64,000 nucleotides of DNA from Deinococcus grandis (GTDB lineage Bacteria > Deinococcota > Deinococci > Deinococcales > Deinococcaceae): positions 2,743,501-2,807,500 of the forward strand of contig NZ_BCMS01000001.1 of the NCBI RefSeq assembly GCF_001485435.1. Reading direction: 5' to 3'. The notes below the pieces were generated by a model that saw only the letters and a program-made list of their open reading frames with translations, made no database searches and had not been told where the DNA came from. Below are positions 8,156-16,615 of this stretch, one piece after another. Position 1 is the first letter of the stretch. Every line of letters begins with the position of its first letter. The position numbers were made by a program, and so were the translations under genes.

Positions 8156-9571
8156 ATGAGCGCCTCTCCCCCACCCCACGCGCCGGAACCGGGCCGCGCC
8201 AGTCGCCGTAAACCCCTGCTGGCCCGCCTGAACCCGCCGCAGCTGATCGCGCTGTCGTTCGCCGTGGCGATCCTGCTGGGCGGGCTGATCCTGACCCTGC
8301 CGGGCCTGCACGGCGTGAACGAGGACGGCACGCGCCGCAGCGTGAACTTCCTGCAGGCGCTGTTCACGTCCACGAGCGCGCTGTGCGTGACGGGCCTGAA
8401 CGTCATCGACCCCAGCCGGGACTTCAACCGGGCGGGGCAGCTGGTGATCATGCTGCTCATCCAGCTGGGGGGCCTGGGGATCATCACGTTCGGGACGTCG
8501 TTCGCGCTGCTGTCGCGCCGCCGCGTGAACTTCACCGAGCGCCTGCGGGTGGCGCAGCAGGTGGGCGCGCTGAACGCCGGGGGCGTGCTGGGATTGATCC
8601 GCAGCATCTTCCTGTACACCTTCGTGATCGAACTGGTCGGCGCGGCCCTCCTGGCGTTCCGGTTCGTGCCGCTGGAAGGCTGGGGCCGGGGCATCTTCTA
8701 CGCGCTGTTCCACTCGGTGAGCGCCTTCAACAACGCGGGCTTCGCGCTGTACAGCGACAACCTGATGGGCTTCGTGGACGACCCGCTGGTGAGCGTGGTG
8801 ATCGCGCTGCTGATCATCCTGGGCGGCACGGGCTTCCTGGTGCAGCTGAACGTGGTCGCGCACCTGATGAACCCGCGCCGCAACCGCCTGATGGTGCACA
8901 GCAAACTGGTGCTGACCATGATGGCGGCGCTGCTGGTGATCGGCACGCTGGTGTACCTCGTGTTCGAGTGGAGCAACCCGAAGACGCTGGCGCCGCTGGG
9001 CTTCGGGGAGAAGCTGCTGGCGAGCTTCTTCCAGAGCGTCACGACGCGCACGGCGGGCTTCAACACGCTGGATTACGGCGCGATGCACCTCTCGACGCTG
9101 TTCATGTCGATCATCCTGATGTTCATCGGGGCGAACCCCGGCGGGACGGGCGGCGGCATCAAGACGAGCACCTTCTACGTGATGATGGCCTCGGCCTGGA
9201 GCATGGTGCGCGGGCGGCGCGACACGACGCTGTTCCGGCGGCGCATCGACACGGACACGATCCTGCGGGCCATGACGGTCGGCCTGCTGAGCATCGGGCT
9301 GGTGAACGGGATGTTCCTGCTGCTGCTGGTGTTCAACACGCGCGGGGACGTGCTGTTCGTGAACCTGTTCTTCGAGGCGGTCAGCGCGTTCGGCACGGTG
9401 GGCCTGAGCATGAACACCACGCCGCTGCTGAATCCCGATCAGCACATCGTCCTGATCCTGCTGATGTTCCTGGGCCGCATCGGGCCGCTGACGTTCGCCG
9501 TGGCGTTCAACCGCCCGGACAGCCGCGCGCTGATCCGCTACCCGGCGGACAAGGACATCCTGATCGGATGA
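8156..9571 (+). CDS. KtrB/TrkH-type K+ transporter subunit, copy 1
   Basis: A 471-residue polytopic membrane protein of the Trk/Ktr/HKT superfamily, the K+-conducting subunit of a K+ uptake system. Four M-P-M repeats are visible through their selectivity-filter segments with the key Gly: TSALCVTGLN, VSAFNNAGFA, TTRTAGFN and VSAFGTVGLS. The gating-loop region GANPGGTGGGIKTST lies after the third filter. TAGAAT at 8137-8142 is 13 nt before the ATG, so the leader is very short. It overlaps the next gene by 4 nt (ATGA). The regulatory KtrA ring protein is not encoded here. Confidence 0.9.
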   Translation: MSASPPPHAPEPGRASRRKPLLARLNPPQLIALSFAVAILLGGLILTLPGLHGVNEDGTRRSVNFLQALFTSTSALCVTGLNVIDPSRDFNRAGQLVIMLLIQLGGLGIITFGTSFALLSRRRVNFTERLRVAQQVGALNAGGVLGLIRSIFLYTFVIELVGAALLAFRFVPLEGWGRGIFYALFHSVSAFNNAGFALYSDNLMGFVDDPLVSVVIALLIILGGTGFLVQLNVVAHLMNPRRNRLMVHSKLVLTMMAALLVIGTLVYLVFEWSNPKTLAPLGFGEKLLASFFQSVTTRTAGFNTLDYGAMHLSTLFMSIILMFIGANPGGTGGGIKTSTFYVMMASAWSMVRGRRDTTLFRRRIDTDTILRAMTVGLLSIGLVNGMFLLLLVFNTRGDVLFVNLFFEAVSAFGTVGLSMNTTPLLNPDQHIVLILLMFLGRIGPLTFAVAFNRPDSRALIRYPADKDILIG

Positions 9572-10914
9572 GCCGCCGGCTGCGGCGGAGACGCCTGAAT
9601 CCCCCGCAGCTGATCGCGCTGGTGTACCTGCTGGGCATCGCGCTGGGCGCGGCGGCGCTGCACCTGCCGGGCATGACGCGGCCCGGCGCGGCGCTCAGCA
9701 GCGTGGACCTGCTGTTCACGGCGACCAGCGCCACCTGCATCACGGGACTGGTCGTGGCGGATACGGGCGAGACCTTCACGCGGCTGGGGCAGGTCGTGAT
9801 CCTGCTGCTGGCGCAGGTGGGTGGCCTGGGGATCATCACGTTCGGGACGCTGTTCGCGCTGCTGACCGGTCGGCGCGTGAACTTCAGCGAGCGTCAGCAG
9901 CTGGCGCAGCAGGTGAACGCGCTGGACGTGGGCGGCGTGCTGGGGCTGCTGCGGATCATCGTCCTGTACACCTTCGCGGCGCAGGGCGTGGGAACGCTGC
10001 TGCTGGCGCTGCGCTTCGTACCGCAGTTCGGGCTGGGCGAGGGCCTGTACCAGTCGGTGTTCCACGCGGTCAGCGCGTACAACAACGCGGGGTTCGTGGT
10101 GCTGCCTGGCGGTATGACACCGTACGTGCAGGACCCGCTGGTCAGCGGGGTGATCGCGCTGCTGATCGTGCTGGGCGGCCTGGGCTTCCTGGTGCAGCTG
10201 AACGTCCTGACGCACCTGGCCAACCCGCGGCGCAACCGCCTGATGGTGTACAGCCGCCTGACGCTGGTGACGACCGGGGCGCTGCTGGTGCTGGGCACGG
10301 CCGTGCTGCTCGGGCTGGAGTGGACCGGGGCCCTGAGGGGTCTGGGGACGGGCGGGAAGCTGCTGGCCGCGTTCTTCCAGAGCGTCACGCCGCGCTCCGG
10401 GGGGTTCGCCACGGTGGACATGACGGCCCTGGCGCCGGGCAGCGTCTTCGTGATGATCGCGCTGATGTTCATCGGCGCGAACAGCGGTTCCACGGGCGGC
10501 GGGATCAAGACGAGTACCTTCGCGATCCTGCTGGTCAGCGCCTGGAACCTGATCCGGGGCCGCACGGAACTGATCGCGTTCGGGCGGCAGATCGTGCCCG
10601 AGAACGTGGTGCGGGCCGGGACGATCACGACCATCTACACGCTGCTGGTGTTCACGGGCTTCTTCCTGATGCTGGTCACGAACCCCGCGCTGGGGTTCAC
10701 ACCGCTGCTGTTCGAGACGGTCAGTGCCGCCGCGACCGTGGGCCTGAGCCTGGACGTGACGCACCGCCTGAACGACGCGGGCCTGACCGTGCTGTGCGCG
10801 CTGATGTACCTGGGCCGCATCGGGCCGGTGACCTTCGCGCTGGCGCTGAACCTCCGCGAGACGTCCCGCGGGGTGATCAAGTACCCGCCGGAGCGGGACA
10901 TTCTGGTGGGCTGA
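9568..10914 (+). CDS. KtrB/TrkH-type K+ transporter subunit, copy 2
   Basis: A 448-residue paralogue of the preceding gene, translationally coupled to it by the overlapping ATGA. The four filter segments are TSATCITGLV, VSAYNNAGFV, TPRSGGFA and VSAAATVGLS; the third filter thus differs (SGG versus TAG). The post-filter loop GANSGSTGGGIKTST is also altered. Both genes end in the same DILxG motif. Products of tandem, coupled paralogues could form homodimers with different affinities or a heterodimer; which applies cannot be read from the DNA. Confidence 0.9.
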   Translation: MSRRLRRRRLNPPQLIALVYLLGIALGAAALHLPGMTRPGAALSSVDLLFTATSATCITGLVVADTGETFTRLGQVVILLLAQVGGLGIITFGTLFALLTGRRVNFSERQQLAQQVNALDVGGVLGLLRIIVLYTFAAQGVGTLLLALRFVPQFGLGEGLYQSVFHAVSAYNNAGFVVLPGGMTPYVQDPLVSGVIALLIVLGGLGFLVQLNVLTHLANPRRNRLMVYSRLTLVTTGALLVLGTAVLLGLEWTGALRGLGTGGKLLAAFFQSVTPRSGGFATVDMTALAPGSVFVMIALMFIGANSGSTGGGIKTSTFAILLVSAWNLIRGRTELIAFGRQIVPENVVRAGTITTIYTLLVFTGFFLMLVTNPALGFTPLLFETVSAAATVGLSLDVTHRLNDAGLTVLCALMYLGRIGPVTFALALNLRETSRGVIKYPPERDILVG

Positions 10915-10928
10915 CCCGACCGGGCCGG

Positions 10929-11213
10929 TCAGTCCTGGGTGACCTGCACGCCCTTCCAGAAGGCGACGCGCCCCGCGATCTGCCGCGCGGCGTCCTTGGG
11001 CGTGGGGTAGTACCACGCGGCGTCGGGGTTGTCCTGCCCGTTCACGTGGACGCTGTGGTAGCTGGCCTCGCCCTTCCAGGGGCAGGTGGTGTGGTTGGTG
11101 CTGGGGCGCAGGTACTCGGGGTTCACGCTGTCCGCCGGGAAGTAGTGGTTGCCCTCAACGACCACGGTGTCGTCGGACTGGGCGATGGTGGCGCCGTTCC
11201 AGGTGGCTTTCAT
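10929..11213 (-). CDS. DUF427-family protein
   Basis: A 94-residue small soluble protein of the DUF427 family, whose members have a compact beta-tent fold and no established biochemical activity. The conserved core is the segment ATWNGATIAQSDDTVVVEGNHYFP, then CPWKGEASYHSV (the family CxWKGxA motif) and NPDAAWYYPTPKDAA. The ATG at 11213 has TAGCGT 7 nt upstream, so it is preferred to 11222. It is convergent with the K+ transporter pair and divergent from the amylase gene. Confidence 0.8.
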   Translation of the reverse strand: MKATWNGATIAQSDDTVVVEGNHYFPADSVNPEYLRPSTNHTTCPWKGEASYHSVHVNGQDNPDAAWYYPTPKDAARQIAGRVAFWKGVQVTQD

Positions 11214-11283
11214 AGGGGTCACGCTACGGGAAGCGGGGGGCGGTGACTGTCAGCGACCTCGCGGCGTGAGCGAACGGTGAAGG

Positions 11284-11336
11284 TTGACTTCCGGAAGCGC
11301 TTCCGCTTTCAATGAAAGCCTACATGAAACGCTTCC
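11284..11336 (+). promoter_or_regulatory. Amylase promoter with two LacI-type operator-like palindromes
   Basis: TTGACT at 11284-11289 can act as a -35 element and TTCAAT at 11308-11313 as a weak -10. Between them lies the perfect palindrome GGAAGCGCTTCC (11293-11304), which fits the LacI/CcpA-family operator pattern. A second similar site, GAAACGCTTC (11327-11336), overlaps the first codons, with centres 33 bp (about three helical turns) apart. Repression by a LacI-family sugar regulator encoded elsewhere is an inference. Confidence 0.55.
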
Positions 11337-14300
11337 ATATGGTCGGGCGCGCGGGCGCCCTGGCGGCCCTCACGCTGTCCCTGTCGGCCTGTAGCCTGTT
11401 CAAGGCTCCCAACGCAACCCCTCGCGCCTGGCAGGACGAGGTCATCTACTTCGCGATGACCGACCGCTTCGCCAACGGCACCCCCGCCAACGACAACGGC
11501 CCGAACCGCGACGCCGGGGACCGCGCCGACCGCACCAACCCCCTGGCGTGGCACGGCGGGGACTTCGCGGGCCTGAAAGCCAAGATCGACGACGGATACT
11601 TCAAGAAGATGGGCTTCACGGCCATCTGGGTCAGCCCGGTCGTGCTGCAGGTGCCCGCCATCAACACCGGCAGTGGCCCCAGCCAGGGCAGACCGTTCGC
11701 GGGATACCACGGCTACTGGGCCGAGGACTTCAAGAAAGTCGACCCGCACTTCGGCACCCTGGACGAGTACAGGGCCCTGATCGACACGGCACACAGGAAC
11801 GGCATCAAGGTCATCCAGGACATCGTGGTGAACCACGCCGGGTACGGCGCGACCCTCACCAAGACGAACCCCGACTGGTTCCACACGAAAGCCGACTGCG
11901 ACGCGTCCAGCAACAAGACCACCGACTGCGACCTGGCGGGCCTGCCGGACTTCAAACAGGAACTTCCGGCCGTCACGGCGTACCTGAACGACTTCGTGAC
12001 GTACTGGCGCGGCGCGACCGGTATCGACGGGCTGCGCATCGACACCATGAAGCACGTGCCCGACGCCTACTGGACACAGTTCTTCAAGGCGGGCGGCGCG
12101 GGCGACCCGGCCAAGATCTGGTCGGTCGGTGAGGTGTTCGACGGGAACCCCGCCTACCTCGCTCGCTTCATGAACGACCTCGGTTCGCCCAGCGTGTTCG
12201 ACTTCGCGCTGTACTTCTCGTTCAAGGACCAGATGAGCAGCGCGGGCGGCAACCTGGACCGCATGGCGGACGTGTTCGCGCAGGACGGCGTGTACCGCGA
12301 CCCGACCCGCCTGACGACCTTCGTGGACAACCACGACGTGCGCCGCTTCGTGACCGAAGTGACCGAACGGGGCGGCAGCGCCGCGCAGGCCGCCGAGCGC
12401 CTGGACATGGCGCTGTCCACCATGTACTTCTCGCGCGGGACGCCCAGCGTCTGGCAGGGCACCGAGTACGCCCAGCCCGGCAAGGGCGACCCCTACGACT
12501 ACCCGCTGGGACAGGGCAACCGCGAGGACATGGACTTCACCCGCCTGGGCGGCAGCACGCTCGACGAGCGCCTGGGCGCCCTGGCTGCCGCGCGCGGCAA
12601 GTACCGCGCCCTGACGCGCGGCGCGCAGCAGGAACTCTGGCGTCCCAACGGCGGCGCGCCCGTCCTGGCCTACCGCCGCGTGATCAGCGGCGTGCAGGGC
12701 GTAGCGGGGCAGCCCGTGGTGTTCGTCGTGAACAACGGCGACACGGAACTGGATCTGGGCAGCCTGAGCGGCGGCGGGATTCCGCTGCTGGGCACCTTCT
12801 CCGGCAGCGCCCTGACCGAAGTGACGGGCCGCGCCAACACCCTGAGCGTCAGCGGCGGCAAACTGGTGGGTCGCGTGCCCGCCCGCAGCGTCCTGGCCGT
12901 CACCGCACCCGGCGGGTCCGGCGCGACCGGCACCGTGAACGCGGCCCTGCCGGAGGTCGCGGGCCTGACCGTGCAGGCCGGGGACAGCGCCGCGCAGCTG
13001 ACCTGGACGCCGAGCACCGACGCGAAGGTCGCCGGGTACCGCGTGTACGTGAAGGGGGCGGGCAGCACCGAGCGCCTCGTGAACTTCGCGCCCATTCCCG
13101 CCACGCAGGGCAGTTTCCTGGTGCGCGGCCTGACGAACGACGTGACCACCACCTTCCGCGTGGTGACGGTGGACAGCGCCGGAGCCGAGAGCAAGGGTGT
13201 GACGGCTACCGGCACGCCGAGCAGCAAGAACACCGCGAAGGTGACGTTCACCGTGGACGCCCGCACGCAGGGCAACGGCCCCATCGAACTGCGCCGCTTC
13301 GACACCGGCAGCCAGATCGAGTACCCCATGACCCAGGACACCCCGGGCGTGTGGAAGACCAGCATCGACCTGCCACTGTTCCGCGAGGTGAAGTTCAAGT
13401 TCGGGAACGACAGCGCGGGCGCGAAGAACGGCGGGTACGAGGCCCCGGGCCAGGGTGACCGCGCCCACGTGGTCGGCACGAACGGGAACGCCTACAGCGG
13501 CACGTACGACTTCACCGAGCAGCCCGTCCCGGCCGCCACCGTCACCGGGCGTGTCACGGGCGGCGGGCAGAACCTGGGCGGCGCCCTGGTGGAGGCGACC
13601 AGCGCCAACCCGGCCCTGAACTACGCGATCACCTTCCCGGACGGCACGTACACCCTGCGCGTGCCCGCCGGGGCGCAGACCCTCAAGGCCAGCGCGGGTG
13701 GATACCTGGACGGCACGCTGACCGTCACGGCGCCCGCGCAGGACGCGAACATCGACCTGGCGCGCGACCTGCGCACGAAGTACAACATCGACGGCGACCT
13801 GAGCGACTGGACCGCTCCCGCCGTCAGCGTGCAGAGCCCCGCCGAGGGGACTTTCGGCGCGAACAACAACTGGCTGAGCCTGCGGGCCGACCGCGACGCC
13901 CAGTACCTGTACCTCGCGTACACGTACCGCGTGGACGGCAACAGCGCCATCCTGTACCTCGACACCGCGCCCGGCGGCGCGAAACAGGCCGACAGCTTTG
14001 ACGCCTGGAAACGCGCCGCGACCTTCGGCGGGCAGGTGGACGGCGTGAACGCCTTCATCGCCCGCTACGGCACCGAGAAAGCCCAACTGCGCCTCGTGCA
14101 GAGCGACACCGCCACGCCCGAGGTGAACGCCGCCGACTACCTGCAGGCCAGCAGCGGCGCGGCCCCCGATCAGACCGTGGAACTCGCGATTCCCTGGACG
14201 GCGCTGGGCCTGAGCGGCAGACCCGCCGCCGGGACCGGCCTGATGGGCGGCATCTTCGGCGGGGACGGCTACGGCGCGGGCGACATCATCCCCGACGCGA

Positions 14301-14386
14301 AGAGCACCCCGGCAGGCGCGAACACCATCACCGACTGCTATGGCTCCTGCCGCGCCACGTTCACGGAACCCCTCAAGCTGCCCTGA
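11324..14386 (+). CDS. Modular alpha-amylase-family lipoprotein
   Basis: A 1020-residue secreted glycoside hydrolase of family GH13. The signal peptide ends in the lipobox LSAC with Cys23, so the enzyme should be membrane- or surface-anchored. The catalytic residues are Asp240 in GIDGLRIDTMKH, Glu270 in SVGEVFDG and Asp338 in FVDNHDVRR. After the barrel and its beta domain come a fibronectin type III-like module (about 535-635), a starch-binding-like module (about 640-735), a carboxypeptidase-regulatory-like beta module (about 740-815) and a C-terminal DOMON/glucodextranase-like domain starting KYNIDGDLSDW. ATG 11324 is chosen over 11312 because it fits the promoter and gives the usual MKRF signal start. 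Substrate is probably alpha-glucan; the product range is not predictable. Confidence 0.85.
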   Translation: MKRFHMVGRAGALAALTLSLSACSLFKAPNATPRAWQDEVIYFAMTDRFANGTPANDNGPNRDAGDRADRTNPLAWHGGDFAGLKAKIDDGYFKKMGFTAIWVSPVVLQVPAINTGSGPSQGRPFAGYHGYWAEDFKKVDPHFGTLDEYRALIDTAHRNGIKVIQDIVVNHAGYGATLTKTNPDWFHTKADCDASSNKTTDCDLAGLPDFKQELPAVTAYLNDFVTYWRGATGIDGLRIDTMKHVPDAYWTQFFKAGGAGDPAKIWSVGEVFDGNPAYLARFMNDLGSPSVFDFALYFSFKDQMSSAGGNLDRMADVFAQDGVYRDPTRLTTFVDNHDVRRFVTEVTERGGSAAQAAERLDMALSTMYFSRGTPSVWQGTEYAQPGKGDPYDYPLGQGNREDMDFTRLGGSTLDERLGALAAARGKYRALTRGAQQELWRPNGGAPVLAYRRVISGVQGVAGQPVVFVVNNGDTELDLGSLSGGGIPLLGTFSGSALTEVTGRANTLSVSGGKLVGRVPARSVLAVTAPGGSGATGTVNAALPEVAGLTVQAGDSAAQLTWTPSTDAKVAGYRVYVKGAGSTERLVNFAPIPATQGSFLVRGLTNDVTTTFRVVTVDSAGAESKGVTATGTPSSKNTAKVTFTVDARTQGNGPIELRRFDTGSQIEYPMTQDTPGVWKTSIDLPLFREVKFKFGNDSAGAKNGGYEAPGQGDRAHVVGTNGNAYSGTYDFTEQPVPAATVTGRVTGGGQNLGGALVEATSANPALNYAITFPDGTYTLRVPAGAQTLKASAGGYLDGTLTVTAPAQDANIDLARDLRTKYNIDGDLSDWTAPAVSVQSPAEGTFGANNNWLSLRADRDAQYLYLAYTYRVDGNSAILYLDTAPGGAKQADSFDAWKRAATFGGQVDGVNAFIARYGTEKAQLRLVQSDTATPEVNAADYLQASSGAAPDQTVELAIPWTALGLSGRPAAGTGLMGGIFGGDGYGAGDIIPDAKSTPAGANTITDCYGSCRATFTEPLKLP

Positions 14387-14400
14387 ACCTCACCAGCAGA

Positions 14401-14434
14401 GAGGGCGTGCACGGTTTTTGACCGGCACGCCCTC
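14401..14434. terminator. Bidirectional terminator between the amylase gene and the DUF4157 operon
   Basis: GAGGGCGTGC (14401-14410) pairs perfectly with GCACGCCCTC (14425-14434), with CGGT/ACCG inside around a TTTTG loop. It separates two convergent transcription units. Confidence 0.8.
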
Positions 14435-14446
14435 CTCCTCATTTGC

Positions 14447-14737
14447 TCACGCGACTGGCGTCGCCCGCAGGTAATCCAGGATGCCTTCCACATCCGACGG
14501 CGCCAGATTCTCCAGCAGCCACCCCGCATCCACCCGCTCCGCCTGCGCCCGCGCGTTCAACACCTGCGCCAGCACCTCCAGCACCGCGTCCATCAACTCC
14601 ACCTCACTGCCCCCCTCACCCGCACCCGCCAGCAGACGCTCCTCCGAGAGCGACAAAGGCAACCCGGAAAACACCAGACCATTCACCTCGAACGGAGCCC
14701 GCTCATTCAACTGCCGACCAAACTTCACCTGAGTCAT
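14447..14737 (-). CDS. Small hypothetical protein, last gene of the DUF4157 operon
   Basis: A 96-residue acidic protein starting MTQVKFGRQLNERAPFEV, with GGAGGGG 6 nt before the ATG supporting the start. It is mostly predicted helical after residue 30 (SEERLLAGAGEGG, then ELMDAVLEVLAQVLNARA). I do not recognise the family; length and layout (short beta start, helical remainder ending DVEGILDYL) resemble phage or contractile-tail assembly chaperones, which is only a suggestion. It follows the two tandem paralogues by 16 nt and is probably cotranscribed with them and the large DUF4157 gene. Confidence 0.6.
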   Translation of the reverse strand: MTQVKFGRQLNERAPFEVNGLVFSGLPLSLSEERLLAGAGEGGSEVELMDAVLEVLAQVLNARAQAERVDAGWLLENLAPSDVEGILDYLRATPVA

Positions 14738-14746
14738 ACAAATCCC

Positions 14747-15243
14747 CTCCCAGTCACGCGCGCGGCAGCGGCTGCCCACGCACGAACGCTTCCCTGGCCG
14801 CCCGCAACCACGCATTCTCCGGCGCGTCCTGCACCGTCGTCAGGTAATCCAACAGCGCATCATGAATCGCCTGCAACTGCGCCGTGAACAGATTCAACGC
14901 ATCCGTCTCCGGCGACACGTAGAACTTATTGCAGATCAGCAGCCGCTCCCGGTCAATCAGGAAACAGATCTGCCGATGCCTCAACGCCACCCCGTTGATC
15001 AACTCCAGAATCTGCTCCCGGTACTCGTCGTACAGCCCCTCGTAATCCCGCAGATCATAGGAAATGATGATTTCCTGACTGTTATCCGACTTCTGCAGTC
15101 CCAGGGGCAACCCGCCAGTATCGAACGAGATGTAATGGCCAGCTTCCGATGTGACCCGGTCGCCCTTGATGTTCTTCATGAAATGCGCGAACGCCTGCCA
15201 GGACGTACCATACGTCTTTCCATTCAGATACGGACGAAAATGG
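14747..15243. repeat. 497-bp direct repeat, copy 1
   Basis: This segment is nearly identical to 15703-16199 with a constant offset of 956 bp. It covers the C-terminal 165 or so codons of the downstream paralogue, from HFRPYLNGKTYG to the stop codon, and the sequence just after the stop. The similarity drops sharply at 15243, where AT-rich sequence begins. Confidence 0.85.
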
Positions 15244-15650
15244 CCTCCCCGGTGCGGGCGGGTGATCCCGAAACAGGCCATCGCAACGTGATCTACCGCC
15301 TTCTCGATGACATCAAAGGGGTCGCCTTGATGCCTCATCGAGATTTCCCGACTCATAAATACCCCACCTTCTAATTCGATCAGGCAAAAGTATGGATCGA
15401 AATCAGGGTGTGGAGATATGTCTTTTCTCTCAGGCAATTCTCTTATAAATAATAATGATGAATTCTGCCTATTGACAGCAAATTGAGCTTCAAATCCGCC
15501 GCCCTTAATAACCACACGACCACTCGATTTAGTCGTCTCAAATTGATATCTTTCTATAAATTCATTTAATATCTCCTCAGGATCTCCATCAAATTGCACT
15601 GGCAGGTCTTTTGGCTGCCTAAACATTCCCCTGAATACCTTACTCAACAT
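14754..15650 (-). CDS. Hypothetical protein, tandem paralogue B (candidate immunity or partner protein)
   Basis: A 298-residue soluble protein of unknown family without signal peptide. The first 20 residues (RGMFRQPKDLPVQFDGD) and the last 165 match paralogue A, the latter almost completely, while residues 22-145 have diverged strongly (for example ISPHPDFDPYFCLIELEGG). The divergent part is encoded in AT-rich DNA at 15250-15650, unlike the GC-rich 3' half. Its position behind a DUF4157 effector-like gene and the duplication suggest an immunity or cognate partner protein, possibly one kept from an earlier toxin variant; this is an inference from context only. Confidence 0.65.
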   Translation of the reverse strand: MLSKVFRGMFRQPKDLPVQFDGDPEEILNEFIERYQFETTKSSGRVVIKGGGFEAQFAVNRQNSSLLFIRELPERKDISPHPDFDPYFCLIELEGGVFMSREISMRHQGDPFDVIEKAVDHVAMACFGITRPHRGGHFRPYLNGKTYGTSWQAFAHFMKNIKGDRVTSEAGHYISFDTGGLPLGLQKSDNSQEIIISYDLRDYEGLYDEYREQILELINGVALRHRQICFLIDRERLLICNKFYVSPETDALNLFTAQLQAIHDALLDYLTTVQDAPENAWLRAAREAFVRGQPLPRA

Positions 15651-15702
15651 TTTTCACCACACGAAGAAGCCGTTTTCGACCCAAAAATCATCATTTCACC
15701 CG

Positions 15703-16199
15703 CTCCCAGTCACGCGCGCGGCAACGGCTGCCCACGCACGAACGCTTCCCTGGCCGCCCGCAACCACGCAGTCTCCGGCGCGTCCTGCACCGTCGTCAGG
15801 TAATCCAACAGCGCATCATGAATCGCCTGCAACTGCGCCGTGAACAGATTCAACGCGTCCGTCTCCGGCGACACGTAGAACTTATTGCAGATCAGCAGCC
15901 GCTCCCGGTCAATCAGGAAACAGATCTGCCGGTGCCGCAACGCCACCCCGTTGATCAACTCCAGAATCTGCTCCCGATACTCGTCGTACAGCCCCTCGTA
16001 ATCCCGCAGATCATAGGAAATGATGATTTCCTGACTGTTATCCGACTTCTGCAGTCCCAGGGGCACACCGCCGGTATCGAACGAGATGTAGTTGCTGGCC
16101 TCCGACGTGACACGATCACCCTTGATTTCCTGCATGAAATGCGAGAACGCCTGCCACGCCGCACCATACGTCTTCCCATTCAGATACGGACGAAAATGA
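15703..16199. repeat. 497-bp direct repeat, copy 2
   Basis: Second copy of the 14747-15243 repeat, encoding the C-terminal half of paralogue A. The two copies flank a 460-bp AT-rich segment holding the 5' half of paralogue B, an arrangement in which homologous recombination would delete or exchange exactly that segment. Confidence 0.85.
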
Positions 16200-16612
16200 A
16201 TAAGTTTGCCGCCATATTTTTCGCCCATCATCGTTTCGGAGATGTGGAAAAGTAGCTTCTCCGAGACATCCTTTATATCGCCCTGGAAATCAAAATTGAA
16301 CTGCCTCGTCATTACGACTTTTTCGCCTACGCGGACCACGGCAAAGAACGGGTCGAAATAATCCACGTCAGTTAGGTCGGTATCTAACCCTTGCGTTTCA
16401 TACTCCACAAGAAAAGATTTATTTCCAGATCGAGTTATTTTAACCGGCTTTCGATCTTTCGCCTGCAACTCAACGAAGCCGCTTCCGATAAATACCTGAT
16501 GAGGGCAAGACCGTTCGAGAAAATCCACGAATGCCTCATAAGAGTCACCAGAGAACTGCGCTGGTAAATCCTTCGGCTGGCCAAATACACCTCGCAAAAT
16601 TTTGCCAAACAT
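15710..16612 (-). CDS. Hypothetical protein, tandem paralogue A
   Basis: A 300-residue protein homologous over its length to the next gene. Shared blocks are the N-terminal LRGVFGQPKDLPAQFSGD, a central FDPFF, HFRPYLNGKTYG at about residue 148, and the near-identical remainder ending AFVRGQPLPRA. It starts 3 nt after the stop of the DUF4157 gene, with GAGGAA inside that gene serving as ribosome site, so the two are tightly coupled, as toxin-immunity pairs often are. Its 5' half and the 3' end of the DUF4157 gene form one continuous AT-rich tract. Function not recognised. Confidence 0.65.
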   Translation of the reverse strand: MFGKILRGVFGQPKDLPAQFSGDSYEAFVDFLERSCPHQVFIGSGFVELQAKDRKPVKITRSGNKSFLVEYETQGLDTDLTDVDYFDPFFAVVRVGEKVVMTRQFNFDFQGDIKDVSEKLLFHISETMMGEKYGGKLIHFRPYLNGKTYGAAWQAFSHFMQEIKGDRVTSEASNYISFDTGGVPLGLQKSDNSQEIIISYDLRDYEGLYDEYREQILELINGVALRHRQICFLIDRERLLICNKFYVSPETDALNLFTAQLQAIHDALLDYLTTVQDAPETAWLRAAREAFVRGQPLPRA

Positions 16613-16615
16613 ACT

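Noticed and set aside
14747..16199. Tandem paralogues as an assembly duplication
   Set aside because: The 5' halves and the intergenic sequence differ strongly, so this is a genuine duplication with divergence.
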